Assembly: GCA_015227615.1 (NCBI GenBank)
Contig: JAALGZ010000006.1
Coordinates: 558,001 to 622,000, forward strand
Length of the DNA: 64,000 nucleotides
Direction of reading: 5' to 3'
Origin: Labyrinthula sp. Ha
Taxonomy: Eukaryota; Sar; Bigyra; Labyrinthulida; Labyrinthulaceae
Shown: positions 53,801-64,000 of the stretch, piece after piece
How the letters are laid out: every line of letters starts with the position of its first letter
Numbering within the stretch: position 1 is the stretch's first letter
Translations under genes and position numbers: made by a program
The notes under the pieces: model-generated
What the model was told of the DNA's origin: nothing
The model's input: only the letters and a program-made list of their open reading frames with translations
Database searches by the model: none

Positions 53801-55253
53801 GTGGAAGTAGGAAAAAAGTCAAAAGGGAGTAGTTTCTGTCTTGTTTTATGTTGCAGTGTACTTCTCTTTCTTCTTGCAGTTGCATACTATCTCCTGGGAG
53901 GTGAAGATGTGTTTGGAGACGATGAAGAGGGCATAGGTGAGTATGAATACTTTCGTTTGGAATATGAATATGACAACAACGAATATGAAGCTAGTGCCCC
54001 AGTAGAATATGAATATGAAAACAATGAGTATGAAACAAGTGGTCCTGTAGAATATGAGTATGAAACCAGTGCTCCTGTAGAATATGAATACGAAACCAGT
54101 GATCCTGTAGAATATGAGTATGATACTAGTGATCCACCTGTGGAATATGAGGGAGGTATTGAAAGTATTTGTGAGAATGTGCCTACAGGCATAGCAGTTC
54201 AAGCAAACCCTAGTGACTACATTTCCGTACTCTTTGTAGAAGAACCACCGTTAGAAGACTGTGTAGCGTTTCTGGAAGCTGCTGAAAGACTTTCTAATGC
54301 AGTTAGTCAGACTTCAAACAATCTAGGATTCACTCCAGACGAGGATTTTACCTTGCTAGACATGTGTGGAGTTGAAACAGACTCTAATCCTGCTGTTTTC
54401 CCAGCAGGTGTACTAATTGAGAATTTAGTTATTGCAGCTGTTTTAGAGGAAATTGATGGTGTAGGAAATACTTTAGCAGCAGTATTTTTTTATTTTTGTA
54501 TAAATATAGGCTGGTCCATGTATATACAATACTCAAACACAACTTCCTTTACTTGGAATTATGTATTTTGATACTGCAGATACTGAATCAATTGCACAGA
54601 ATGGTAAGTTGAACGATGTAGTTCTTCATGAGATGATGCATGTACTTGGATTTGGAGTTGCTTGGAACCCATTATTGAGCTCTACTGGAGAAGAAATTAC
54701 TTCCTTTGATATTCTTGAGGATCCAGTATTTTCTTCAGATGGATCCGGAAATCTTGTTGTCAATGTTGATAATGAACCAAAATATACTGGAGCAGAAGGT
54801 GTTGCTGAGTTTGAGATACTAACTGGAGAAAGTGAAACATTTCTTCCGATCCAAGGTGTTCAAGTAAATGGAGTTGATGTTTTTGATGCAGAGTCAGGTG
54901 AAGGAACAGGAAGTATTGATTCACACATAGATAAAGATACCTTTCAAGATGCTCTAATGACTTTTGCTATTGATTTAGAAGGTGGAGAAAGTCCATTGAG
55001 CTCAATGGGCTTATCTATGTTGAGAGACATTGGGTACATTGTAGATACATCTGGAGCAGATCCCTATAGTTTAATTTCAGTTCAAAGTAAGGGAGGATCT
55101 AGTTTGAGAGGAAGTAAAAGCGGTACTATTGATTTGAAAGGTGATGTACTAGATTTAAAACCAAAGATGCTTGATATTGATTCATCTGGAGAGCTTAACT
55201 TTGAACGAAGTAATTCGGGAAGAAGAATAAATGAGTTAATAAGAAAACAATAA
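53801..55253 (+). CDS. Leishmanolysin-like (M8) membrane-anchored metalloprotease, copy 2, with Tyr/Glu-rich stalk
   Basis: 474 codons in two exons (53801-54481, 54510-55253). A basic N-terminus and membrane span (about 11-33) are followed by an acidic Tyr/Glu repeat stalk (about 48-118). The N-terminal protease subdomain runs from 'SDYISVLFVEEPPLEDC' to 'IENLVIAAVLEEIDGVG'. After the intron come 'AGPCIYN', the zinc site 'HEMMHVLGFG' (first His about 267), 'GSIDSH' supplying the likely third zinc ligand, and 'ALMTFAID' as the Met-turn. The end 'LSMLRDIGYIVDTSGADPY' is typical of the family. No ATG opens the frame: upstream is a TAG at 53780-53782 and the first codon is GTG. The start may be in an unseen upstream exon (an intron-like 28 bases, 53772-53799, ends just before) or may be lost. 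Confidence 0.87.
53944..54154 (+). repeat. In-frame tandem repeat coding an EYEYxTSxP stalk
   Basis: Three 30-nt units at 54047-54076, 54077-54106 and 54107-54136 each encode VEYEYxTSxP. Two longer units of about 45 nt precede them and a partial unit follows. All keep frame, so copy number can vary without breaking the gene. Confidence 0.92.
54482..54509 (+). other. 28-nt intron of metalloprotease copy 2
   Basis: GTATTT...AAATATAG. Removal joins 'TLAA' to 'AGPCIYN', the same phase-0 site as in the other two copies. Confidence 0.92.
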
Positions 55254-55363
55254 TACTTTATACTTAAATGTTTTCTAAGTAGTTGCAAAACTTAAATTTA
55301 ATTAAGAAGTTTATCAAAATTGTGATCTAACCTTATTATCAAAAACACTAATAAAAATGTATT

Positions 55364-56695
55364 TTACAAACTAGGAGAATCGTCAAAAAAAAGTGCGTTT
55401 CTATACTCTTGGCTAGCTTTAAACTTTGGTAAACTATCAGCTCGCAATAGTTGGATAATTTCATATTCGGCGTCTTCAAATATATTTCTGTCCAAATCTC
55501 CCGACAAAACTCTCTCAGTAATTACATTTCTGGTTTGATAAGAAATATTTAGTTCTCCAATAGATCCCACTCTAATAAATTTACTATATATAAAATCAAC
55601 CAATTCATTTATTTTTCTTGGTTTCATATTTTTCAATTTTTCTACGTGTTGAATAAAAAGTAAATTCTCTGAGCAATATGTATTCCGCAAAAATATCTCA
55701 AACACTTTTACAGCCGTAGGATTACTCAATACAAACTCTAGAGTAACTCCATCACTACACGTATATTTTCCGTGTCCATCAAACGTTTTCAATATAAAAT
55801 GCCATCCTAGAAAAAAGTGCATTATAAAGACACTAAAGTCTTGAAAACTATGCCCTACATGCCATAATATCTTATCCACTTCATGTCTTGCTACTACACT
55901 TATACTTAATGAAAAAATAGCTGCTAAGATTGGAGGTGGTACAGCAAACTTCAATAAATCAGTCAAGTATGATTTATTATATTTCGTTTCAATATAACTT
56001 GTGTACTTATATTTTATCAATAAAATTAACCCACTTCCTAAAACACTGTGAACTAGCATCACAATAGAAAATAAATTGAACCTCCATTTTTCAAGTAAAC
56101 AATCATCTGCGGAAAACCAGTTATAACAAAGTGATCCTTCTGTAATTAGAATGAGAATCAATAAAATACTCCAACTAATGATATTCCGCATATAGAAATG
56201 TTTTCGTGTTGCTTGGAACTTTAAATGTTGTAGCGTATCCTCAGAAGCTACGGAAGTTGAATAAAAATTATTAGATTTTGCAACTGACTTGTCCGATGAC
56301 TGATATCCTAATCTATTCTTACCAAAGAAAAGTATTAACTTTTTATTGTATCTTGATTTCATAGCTATGGTGACCAAACAGTTAATTTGTGGGATAAATG
56401 CACCAAACACCAAACTTAAGAAAAGTGTATTTGCCCTGCAGGAAGTTAGTATTGAGGATTCTCTTAAAATAAAACCAAGTTCGTATAATATATAAAAACC
56501 AAAGAACGTGTTTTGAACAATGTATATTGACCAAGATTTATCGGCAAGTGCTGGATGCCAAGATCTTCTCTTCCAGACAATAACACTAAGAAATATGCTG
56601 CTTAAGAACGTTAGCGAAAAAGCTATTTCAAACAGCTGAAGTTCATGGCTTATTCCTCCTTCAATCAGTTCTTCACAAGTACTTTCGTTTCGCAT
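55364..56695 (-). CDS. Seven-transmembrane receptor-like protein with C-terminal RGS domain
   Basis: 443 residues, single exon. Seven hydrophobic spans can be drawn (about 23-41, 56-77, 88-112, 174-195, 207-229, 249-270 and 282-303), with a long loop between spans three and four. An RGS domain follows from about 320 ('TLEFVLSNPTAVKVFEIFLR') through 'ENLLFIQHVEKLKN' to 'NIFEDAEYEIIQLLRADSLPKFKAS' near 432. RGS domains speed GTP hydrolysis by G-alpha. A 7TM fused to RGS is the layout of plant AtRGS1 and of similar proteins in protists. It implies heterotrimeric G-protein signalling in this organism. The short extracellular N-terminus has a Cys that could pair with one in an outer loop. Convergent with metalloprotease copy 2. 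Confidence 0.85.
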   Translation of the reverse strand: MRNESTCEELIEGGISHELQLFEIAFSLTFLSSIFLSVIVWKRRSWHPALADKSWSIYIVQNTFFGFYILYELGFILRESSILTSCRANTLFLSLVFGAFIPQINCLVTIAMKSRYNKKLILFFGKNRLGYQSSDKSVAKSNNFYSTSVASEDTLQHLKFQATRKHFYMRNIISWSILLILILITEGSLCYNWFSADDCLLEKWRFNLFSIVMLVHSVLGSGLILLIKYKYTSYIETKYNKSYLTDLLKFAVPPPILAAIFSLSISVVARHEVDKILWHVGHSFQDFSVFIMHFFLGWHFILKTFDGHGKYTCSDGVTLEFVLSNPTAVKVFEIFLRNTYCSENLLFIQHVEKLKNMKPRKINELVDFIYSKFIRVGSIGELNISYQTRNVITERVLSGDLDRNIFEDAEYEIIQLLRADSLPKFKASQEYRNALFFDDSPSL

Positions 56696-58628
56696 ATTCT
56701 TTTTTGTTTTCGGTTTGGTCGTATTTTGCCGCTGTCCTTGAAGGGATATTTGTTGACAGCAAGCTCGGCTTCAAGAAAATACAGAGTAATATTTCAGTAT
56801 TAATTTGCGTAAAAATAGGGATAGAATTTAACTGGTTTATTTTGGCGGGATATGATTACTTTAGGCATTGGATCTCAAAGTTTATTTCTTATCTGCTTAA
56901 TTCCTTCTCAACTTTTACCATTGGTCAAATAATAATATCGGTATTGATATATTTCTAACGTTATATTAAGTATGTTCCATTACATTAATTGATATGATAT
57001 CAATTTGTTGTTCTTAAGGGACATTAAAGAACACTGGGAAGTTGTTATACGACAAAAGACAATAAATAAAGAGAAAAAAAGAAATAATGCCCTAGGAAAA
57101 TGAAAAAAAACATTTACTTAATACAAAACAAGCAGTTTAAGATGAAAGATCTAGATTACAACCTTGCTCACGGTTTAGTAGAAGTAAATATTATTTAATG
57201 AATGTCAAATGTAATTCTGGTAACTGATTTAATGATTCTTAAAGATTTTTAACAGTAGCTACCCTTAAACGAAAAATATGCAAAAATATTTTGATAAAGG
57301 TGACCATTGTTTTTTGCTTGTGTATAATGGAAAACTTAGAGGTAAACCACAAGTATAAAGTACGGAAGAAAGACCTGAGTCTCTTATAATCTGTAATCTA
57401 TAGGACTTGAGACCTGAAGATACCTTCGGTTGATGTTGGGAGATTAATCACCGAAGAATTTCCTTGTAACAGAGTTTGCAGTGTTCGCTCACACTTCCAT
57501 ACGCTCCACTTCAAACTAGAGTTTCTCACTAAGTTTTCACCCCCGTGTGCATTATTTAACGATTATCAGATAACTCTTGAGAGAAGGCGATGCAATTATG
57601 TTGAAACTCGTCCTTGTTTTTAACCTACAAAAACATCTTGCGGTGGATAAAGACTAGACTCTAGAATATACTCTAAATTCACAGGAGAAATCCTTTGAAC
57701 CCAGAATTTATGTTACATTAACGTTTACATCTTACCGAAATCTTCTTTTGTTCTTAGGTTATTACAAACCATTTCGGGAGAAAGTTAAAAATCAACTTGC
57801 TCTCGTGTTGGGGCTGTGAAATGAACTAAACTTTTTCAAAATTCTGGTCACAAGATTGTTTTTATCCAACATTTCGATACAGATTTAGTATCAAATGTTT
57901 AATTGTATTCAACACACCTCTCGCTAATTATTATCCATATGAATAGAGTTCAATAACAGGAAGTTTTACCGGTAGTTACCGTTTAACAATCTCGTTAAAC
58001 TTATAATATCGGTATATCACTAAAAATATTTTGGGTAGCTTTATTCCCCAGCATTTTTGAATATTCACTAAAGTCCACTTGCTTTCCTATTTGAAGCCGA
58101 AACAAAAAAAAGCAATAGGAAACTGGGAAAATAATTGGTGTGTACGAGGAAAAGAAAACAAACTGAGCTGGAAGAATGGTGTTAAGTGGAGGAGAAACAG
58201 CATTAGCAGAAACAACATCCAAATTGGTTTGTGTAGCTTGCTGTAATTGTTCTCAGTTGATATGTACGACCACCTTTTTCCTTTTGAGAGAATTATTAAA
58301 GTGAACAGCTGCTCATCACGTCAACTGCAACCTGCTTAAGCACAGACTTATACCGTGTGTTTTTTCTATGTAAACAGGATAATTTGTGCCTTCAAATTAT
58401 TACAAGATGAATAATGATTGTTTGTTTTATGGAAAGCAAGCAGTATACAGCATGAAAGAATATTGCTGAATAAGTATAAAGAAAAAAACGACCTAAAAGG
58501 TAAAAGTCTTAGCAAAGCTTATTTCAACAACATTTAAACTTATTTTAAGTTATTGTTTCTATGGATTTATCTTGCTCCAAAATTTTTTCGATACAACACG
58601 TGTTCAAGACTAAACAGGGCAACTTTCT

Positions 58629-58749
58629 CGGGTTTGAAGAATTAACGGTAGAAACGGGATTAACGGTAATCTCATAATTTATTAACGGTAAGCACTTTGA
58701 TGCCATTCTTGTTGCCGTTAATTGCCATTTCTACCGTTTTCGAACCCTA
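58629..58749. repeat. 121-bp palindromic (MITE-like or hairpin) element
   Basis: The left arm CGGGTTTGAAGAATTAACGG and the inverse of the right arm (AGGGTTCGAAAACGGTAGAA) match over about 35 bases with one gap. Both arms repeat the word AACGGTAGAAA. Internal ATTAACGG words recur. It would fold into a long imperfect hairpin. A related, more decayed copy is at 41210-41323. No target duplication was confirmed. Confidence 0.65.
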
Positions 58750-60949
58750 CTTGTGACAGAGAGAATACCTAGAAAAAAACAAGAGTTTCTAACAATTCTT
58801 CGAACAACTAAAGCTGGTAAACAGTTGTATTAATAGAAGCTATAGGATGTATGGTAATTTCTTCTCCATTTGCTAATACACATACAAACCATGGAATTAT
58901 AATGGACGAGCACTTTTCTGATCCAAGCGAACAGAAAAAGTTCAACACGGTGTTTAACGAGCTGACAGCTAATAGGTCAACAAAAGGTCATCAAATTCTC
59001 AAAACACACCAGACCTTATCGGGCTTACTTCCTAGATCTTCTTTGTGAGACTTCTCGTAGATACCAATCTTCTTAGCCAGGTTCTGCTAGAGATGAAAAT
59101 AAGAGTGTATAATTGTAAATGATATACTTATCCACCGTCACTTTGTTGTACATATAGACAACTAATAACAAAAGGTGATGTATATATTGTTTGAAGTATA
59201 ACCAAATACTTACCCGCTACCTTAGTTGTCCAGATAATTTGAAGCACGTAGCCCGGGCACATGAATTCCCGCATATGTGAGTGACCAGAAACTAGCTACA
59301 CTTCCTTGGTTAATTTATGGATTTATCTTCAGGGTTTCTAGAATATTCATATTCACAGCAATCTGACAAGGAAGACAGTATTTGATTAAATATCGCACTG
59401 ATTTAGACCCAGATATTTCTGTTTCAGAAACTCTTGTTCTGAATTAAGAGAGTAGTTACCTTCTGATTGTAGCTTTAGCAGTTTCTTACTGCTAAATCCA
59501 TTGCTTAGCAAGTTCCAGAATCCAATTCATAATCTTAAACTCAGTTCTTCAATATTTGCATATATATCTCACTAAGCTACACCATATTGAACAAAGCTAA
59601 TCTATTAATAGATGACAATTCAGGTCTTCGAGTTTGCTTCGTCTCATTGATGGATCTAGGTATTGTCTTTCTTATCTTTAAAGATAAAGTAACACCCGTA
59701 TTCAACCTCTAATCTAGTGTATTTAACTCTGAATACCTGCTTGTCCACTTTTTTGAACATTAATGCTCTTACAGCTTTCATTTTTACGAGAATCTAAATA
59801 TATATAATACTACAACAAAATGTGATCATGCGAACATTTCAAATTATCTCAGAAATTTAGATGGATTTTACGTTATACAGCTTTCCATGCACGTGACCTA
59901 TCTCTATTTGTATCATAGAAGTGTGACTAAGTAAATTCTGAGTCAATTGCAACCCACTTAATTTTCTTGTTTATGGAACAAAGAGAAGAAGATACATTCT
60001 ATTTACTTAGATAATATTGGTAGTAATATGTAAAACCTGTTGGTACCAATTGTACTCTTTAGAGAGTAATAAACTGCTGGCAAACTATAACCTCGATTTT
60101 TTGGCAACGATTGGGACAACTGATATGCTTTCATGGAGTAAGTATTTCACAAACAATTCGGCATTATTTGTACCAATGTCGTTACCATATAACGTGAATT
60201 CAACATTTCCCGAAGTCACCACCAGCGAAGATATTTTCTTCAAGAACAGAAGCTGTTAATAACAACCTGCGATAAGAAAGTAATACAGTAGGTCAAACCC
60301 CGATTGGAGGTAAAATATGATGACATTGTTCTACAATTATTTTAATATAAAGTCTGAAACTTGATTTTTTAACAGTCTACAAAATATATATCATGTCTAG
60401 TACAATGCCTCAGCCAGGTTCTGTTGCTACATCTGCGCTTTGTAGAAAAAAAACATAATGAGCTTTTCTTTTATTTTCTTATTTGTTGAATTTTACTTTG
60501 GGCAGCAAGAAGTTGTAGCGATATTTTACAGGCTTCATGAATGAAATTAAAATTAATTTATATTCTGTTATTAAATATTTCATAGTTACTGTGGTTAATA
60601 TTATCCAATCAGTAGCTCGTATGCCATATACAGCTGTGCTCAACGCGGCAACAAAATTCTTTCTCCGCAGAACGTCTCCTCTGGCGGTTTTGCAACGACA
60701 TTCTTAAAGGCGATTGTTTCCGTAATCATGATCACCGGCATCTTAATAAACCCACATATTTTCCAGCTTGTAGTTACACCCGAAATTACCTCATACACAA
60801 TATTCATGATTCCAAAAATTGATTATCTTAAGAAAGCAATTGACCACATAAAGATGCTTTACAACTGGTCGATATTTACAGATTCCAGATACTGTATCTA
60901 CTTAGGTACCATCATCTCAAAAATCTTTTTACTTGCTGTGAAGGTCTTC

Positions 60950-61210
60950 TTGAAACCTTAATCCATTTCAGACCACTTTGTCTTCTTTGGGATAATCCCA
61001 GTTTAGATCAATCCTCCCTCCACGCTCTGGAAACTTCGTGCCAGAGTAAATCATCTTCCTAATTTTAGTATATTCACCAATGTTACGTTCTTTTAATGTT
61101 CCCCTCGCAATTACCTTTTACAGCTCTTTCTCAAACAATGAACGTGTAGAATTGCGATACAGAGCAACACTTAATACCCTAATGCCACTGTCAGCAATTC
61201 TTAGGGCTTA
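60950..61210 (-). pseudogene. Decayed coding remnant, unrecognised (weak LRR-like start)
   Basis: The minus strand reads about 85 codons with few breaks: 'ALRIADSGIRVLSVALYRN', 'GTLKERNIGEYTKIRKM', 'YSGTKFPERGGRIDLNWDY'. The first segment resembles an RNI-type leucine-rich repeat (I-D-x-G...L...AL..N). A similar 'YLRITDSGIAAADVALN' is readable at about 45375 (plus), so both may come from one gene family. Function unknown. Confidence 0.35.
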
Positions 61211-62607
61211 ATCATTTTAAATTCCCCTGTTTTAATAAATAGTCCTTATTCTTTTTCACTTTTCCAAGTATTTTATCCCCATGATTGAACCTATTTTTGT
61301 TGGTTGCAAAGGAAAAATGTTTAGCAATATTTAATTTTATTTTATTGTTAACTTCAAACGAGAGATTCTTTCAGAGCTATATTTATTTCGTACCTTATCA
61401 GACCTTTGTAGTGTTAAAACTGTTTAACATGGCTAATTGCTTCATAAGAATACTGAGCTGCATAAAAAGTTCACTTAACCTTCCACTGGTTGCTCTCTGA
61501 GAATCCCCAATTTTCTTCTGAGCTATAATAGTTAGCCACCCCAAATTTAGTTGCGTTGCGCTGTCCATTGTTTTTTGCACATCGAAAATATCCGTTTGGA
61601 GGTTTTACCAATTACATTCTATTTTCGCTATAGGTATTATTTTTAGCTTATAATTATAAACAACTCAAAGATTTACACTTAGTCCCCTATCAAGTTTTCT
61701 CTAGTACTGTTTATTCAGGATTTCTACCCTTCGGAATTTTCCAAAAGTATGCAAAACTATATAAGTGCACATAGGAAGCTTAGACAAACTATGGATTTAA
61801 ATATTTTGAATAATTTACTGGGGTCAATCAAATCAGGTGAAGTATTGGACTCTAGAGCCAAAAAAAACGATCCCCAACAACAACAACAACGCATGAAAAA
61901 TGCTAAAGTAAATAAAATTTACTGTCCGTGTTAATGAATTTCAACTGAAGTGTTCTCACTAATAAAAGGTAAGATCTTTGTGGTGTATCTAAGATTGCTA
62001 TCCCAACCCACCCCTACAATTTCATTTGTACAGAAGAAACAACTTTCTACTCTGAGTTTGTTGCATATTACCCACACGCTTCAATGTGCCACATCATTAG
62101 GTATTTAAGTAGGTTGTTATATGTTCACAGTTAAGAGGATAGCAACAAAAGAAAGATAAATATACACATTGGGCGGAGTGTGGTCACTATTCAAGTAATC
62201 AAATGGCACTGCACAGACTTCATGAAAGAGTTATAGGTTACTCAATATTTTCTAAGCTTTCTCTCATACATACATTGGGCTTAAAATAATACCTTATTGT
62301 AGTAGAAAGTTGGGTGACATCAAAATTTACTTCAGTATGAACCTCCAATCATCTTTCGTCTTCGCTGTATAATAGGATATCTTTTTTGTTCCATCTTAAA
62401 ACACTTTATAATAACAGTTCATATTACTCGAGAAAAAACTGAGAACAAAAACACCTCAGCAACGAAATATTACACTTTAGACAATACTATTTGAGCGAAA
62501 TATATATGACAAAATTAACTAACTGTGCCTATCAAGTATATTCTCATCAATCTTTATAAACTAGACAGCTTGAAGCTGTAGTTTTACATTCGAGTCAGTC
62601 AAAGCGA

Positions 62608-63863
62608 CTAAAGGTTTAATTTGAAGAACATCACCCGAAAGATCAAACTTTTTGTACTTTTTCCCCTCAACTTACTGTTACCAGATTGCTTCTCAAGAGT
62701 AGGTAAAATATAATAGTCCGCAATAGTTGTATTCACCAAGTATCCAAGATCCCTTAAACTAGCTAGAGTAACTTTAGTCAATGGAGACTCTTCACCAGCT
62801 TCAACATCAAATGCAAAGGTCATCAAGGCATTGTAAAAAGTATCAACATCTAAATGAGCATCAATACTTCCTTGACCTTCTAATTCAACTGCATTGAATG
62901 CAACTTTACCATCTACTGTCACACCTTGAATAGGAACAAATTCTTCTTCTATATCGGTGAGCTCTTCAAATGCTTGGATACCTTGTTCTCCAATATATTT
63001 TGGTTGATTTGAATGAGTAACTCCAGTTACTAACCCCTCAGCATTAAATATAAACACAGGATCTTCAAGAAGGTTAGCTGTGGTTATTGCCTCTCCCTCA
63101 AAATCTAAAATAGATGTCCAAATAGATCCAAATCCAAGTACATGAAGCATTTCATGAAGAACGACGTCATTAAGCTTATTAAATTCAGATAAATCTGCTG
63201 TATCAGCACTATCAAATGTCATTTCACCAATCACAGGAAGCTCTGTATCAACATTAAATACACATGGTCCAGCCTATTTTTGAATAAAATAAAAAAAAAT
63301 ACTGCAGCAAGAGTTCCACCAGGTCCATCTTCTGGAGCAATTAGCACTCCAATAGTTAGACCAGAAAGATTTTCTCCTGCGGAAAACACAGTTATGGGAT
63401 TTGCTGTTTCAGTTCCACAAAAGTCCTCCAGTGTTAAATCTTCATCTGTAACACCTAGATCACTTACAGTATCACCAACTGCAGATGATAACCGGGAGGC
63501 AGCAGAAACAAATGCAACACAATCATCAAATGTAGGGCGTTCCGCGAAAACAATGGCGATGTAATCAGTACTGTTGACTCTAACTTTTCTATTCTCTTGG
63601 ATATTTTGACAAATTATTTCAACATATCCATTAATTTCTTCAAAAACATTATCATTAGAGTTGCTGTCACTACTTGAAGAAGAAGCAACAGTACCAGCAA
63701 CAATCCCAACGACAGTAGCCGCAACAACTAGGATACACGCTACAAGTCCTTTGTTGATACTCTTCTTAGGAACCTCTTTGTGCTCGACTGCTTTTATTTT
63801 GTCAACTTGAACTCCTTTCTTTTGCATAGTTGCTTCGTTGTTTGCTTTTGTTGTTTCAAGCAT
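62608..63863 (-). CDS. Leishmanolysin-like (M8) membrane-anchored metalloprotease, copy 3
   Basis: 408 residues in two exons (63863-63303 and 63273-62608). A 37-residue charged cytosolic N-terminus precedes the membrane span at about 38-61, then a Ser/Asn/Asp-rich linker. The N-terminal protease subdomain runs from 'STDYIAIVFAERPTFDDC' to 'GPGGTLAA'. After the intron come 'AGPCVFN' and 'MTFDSADTADL', the zinc site 'HEMLHVLGFG' (H227, E228, H231), the likely third ligand H327 in 'GSIDAHLD', Met338 in 'LMTFAFD', and the end block 'LASLRDLGYLVNTTIADYY'. A surface or secretory-pathway endopeptidase is expected; the substrate is unknown. The last about 15 codons diverge from copy 2, whose C-terminal sequence is matched in another frame, suggesting a late frameshift after the catalytic part. 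Confidence 0.92.
63274..63302 (-). other. 29-nt intron of metalloprotease copy 3
   Basis: Minus strand GTATTT...AAAAATAG. Removal joins 'TLAA' to 'AGPCVFN' in phase 0. Confidence 0.92.
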
Positions 63864-64000
63864 TTTTTTATTTAGTATTTTTAATTAATATCATATTGAT
63901 TGAAGATATGGTAAACCTATATTGCTGAATTTAACAAGACTAGTTGTAAATCGCGGTTTTAGGGATTGATCGGGTATATTGTGAAAATTAACAACCACAC

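Larger units (their letters stand above)
56696..62607. other. Gene-poor stretch with a repeat and remnants
   Basis: No intact gene recognised. It contains a palindromic repeat at 58629-58749 and a decayed frame at 60950-61210 (both listed). Frames at 58001-58222 (minus), 58851-59048 and 61749-61934 (plus) are short and motif-free. Confidence 0.45.

Noticed and set aside
53846-54202. Minus-strand frames with Tyr/Ser/Thr-Gly repeats opposite metalloprotease copy 2
   Set aside because: Shadows of the EYEY repeat in copy 2; the plus-strand frame has the domain evidence.
1-64000. CRISPR arrays, bacterial operons or rRNA genes
   Set aside because: No regularly spaced direct repeats, no ribosome-binding-site pattern and no rRNA-like sequence; intron-bearing genes show it is nuclear eukaryotic DNA.

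Overview
The window looks like nuclear DNA from a microbial eukaryote, most likely a stramenopile (heterokont) protist. The DNA is very AT-rich, with compact genes and tiny spliceosomal introns. The protein set includes membrane-anchored leishmanolysin-like proteases, a Ser/Thr/Pro-rich single-pass membrane protein of a kind common in diatoms and brown algae, a bZIP-like regulator, a 7TM-RGS receptor and a copia element. The lineage is an inference from this mix; no marker gene here settles it. TAA, TAG and TGA all end intact genes, so the standard code fits.

Layout. 1-2.6 kb: left-truncated M8-type metalloprotease copy 1 (minus) with one in-frame TGA, then a decayed short-chain dehydrogenase (SDR). 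7.3-12.4 kb: a young copia LTR retrotransposon with 300-bp LTRs and a 5-bp target duplication. 15.0-17.3 kb: a decayed non-LTR element. 18.2-21.2 kb: the intact SDR, then two co-oriented genes for a single-pass membrane protein and an acidic secreted protein, 25 bases apart. 24.8-26.5 kb: an ankyrin-like protein. 32.1-41.05 kb: a dense gene island holding an HIBADH-type dehydrogenase, glycyl-tRNA synthetase, YbeY-like endoribonuclease, TRAF-type zinc-finger protein, FolD/MTHFD, Ser/Pro/Thr-rich membrane protein and bZIP-like protein. 41-53.8 kb: a gene desert with remnants. 53.8-56.7 kb: metalloprotease copy 2 and the 7TM-RGS receptor. 62.6-63.9 kb: metalloprotease copy 3.

Shared themes. All nine introns I can place are 27-33 nt long, and the three metalloprotease paralogues share one intron position. 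In the island, two convergent gene pairs have stop codons only 9 bases apart. Several island genes point to organelles and one-carbon or translation housekeeping: the HIBADH-type enzyme and FolD have presequence-like starts, GlyRS has two possible starts, and YbeY is an organellar ribosome-maturation enzyme. The intervening deserts are not empty. On careful reading they hold several stretches that translate sensibly in one frame but are broken by stops, the remains of lost genes or mobile elements.
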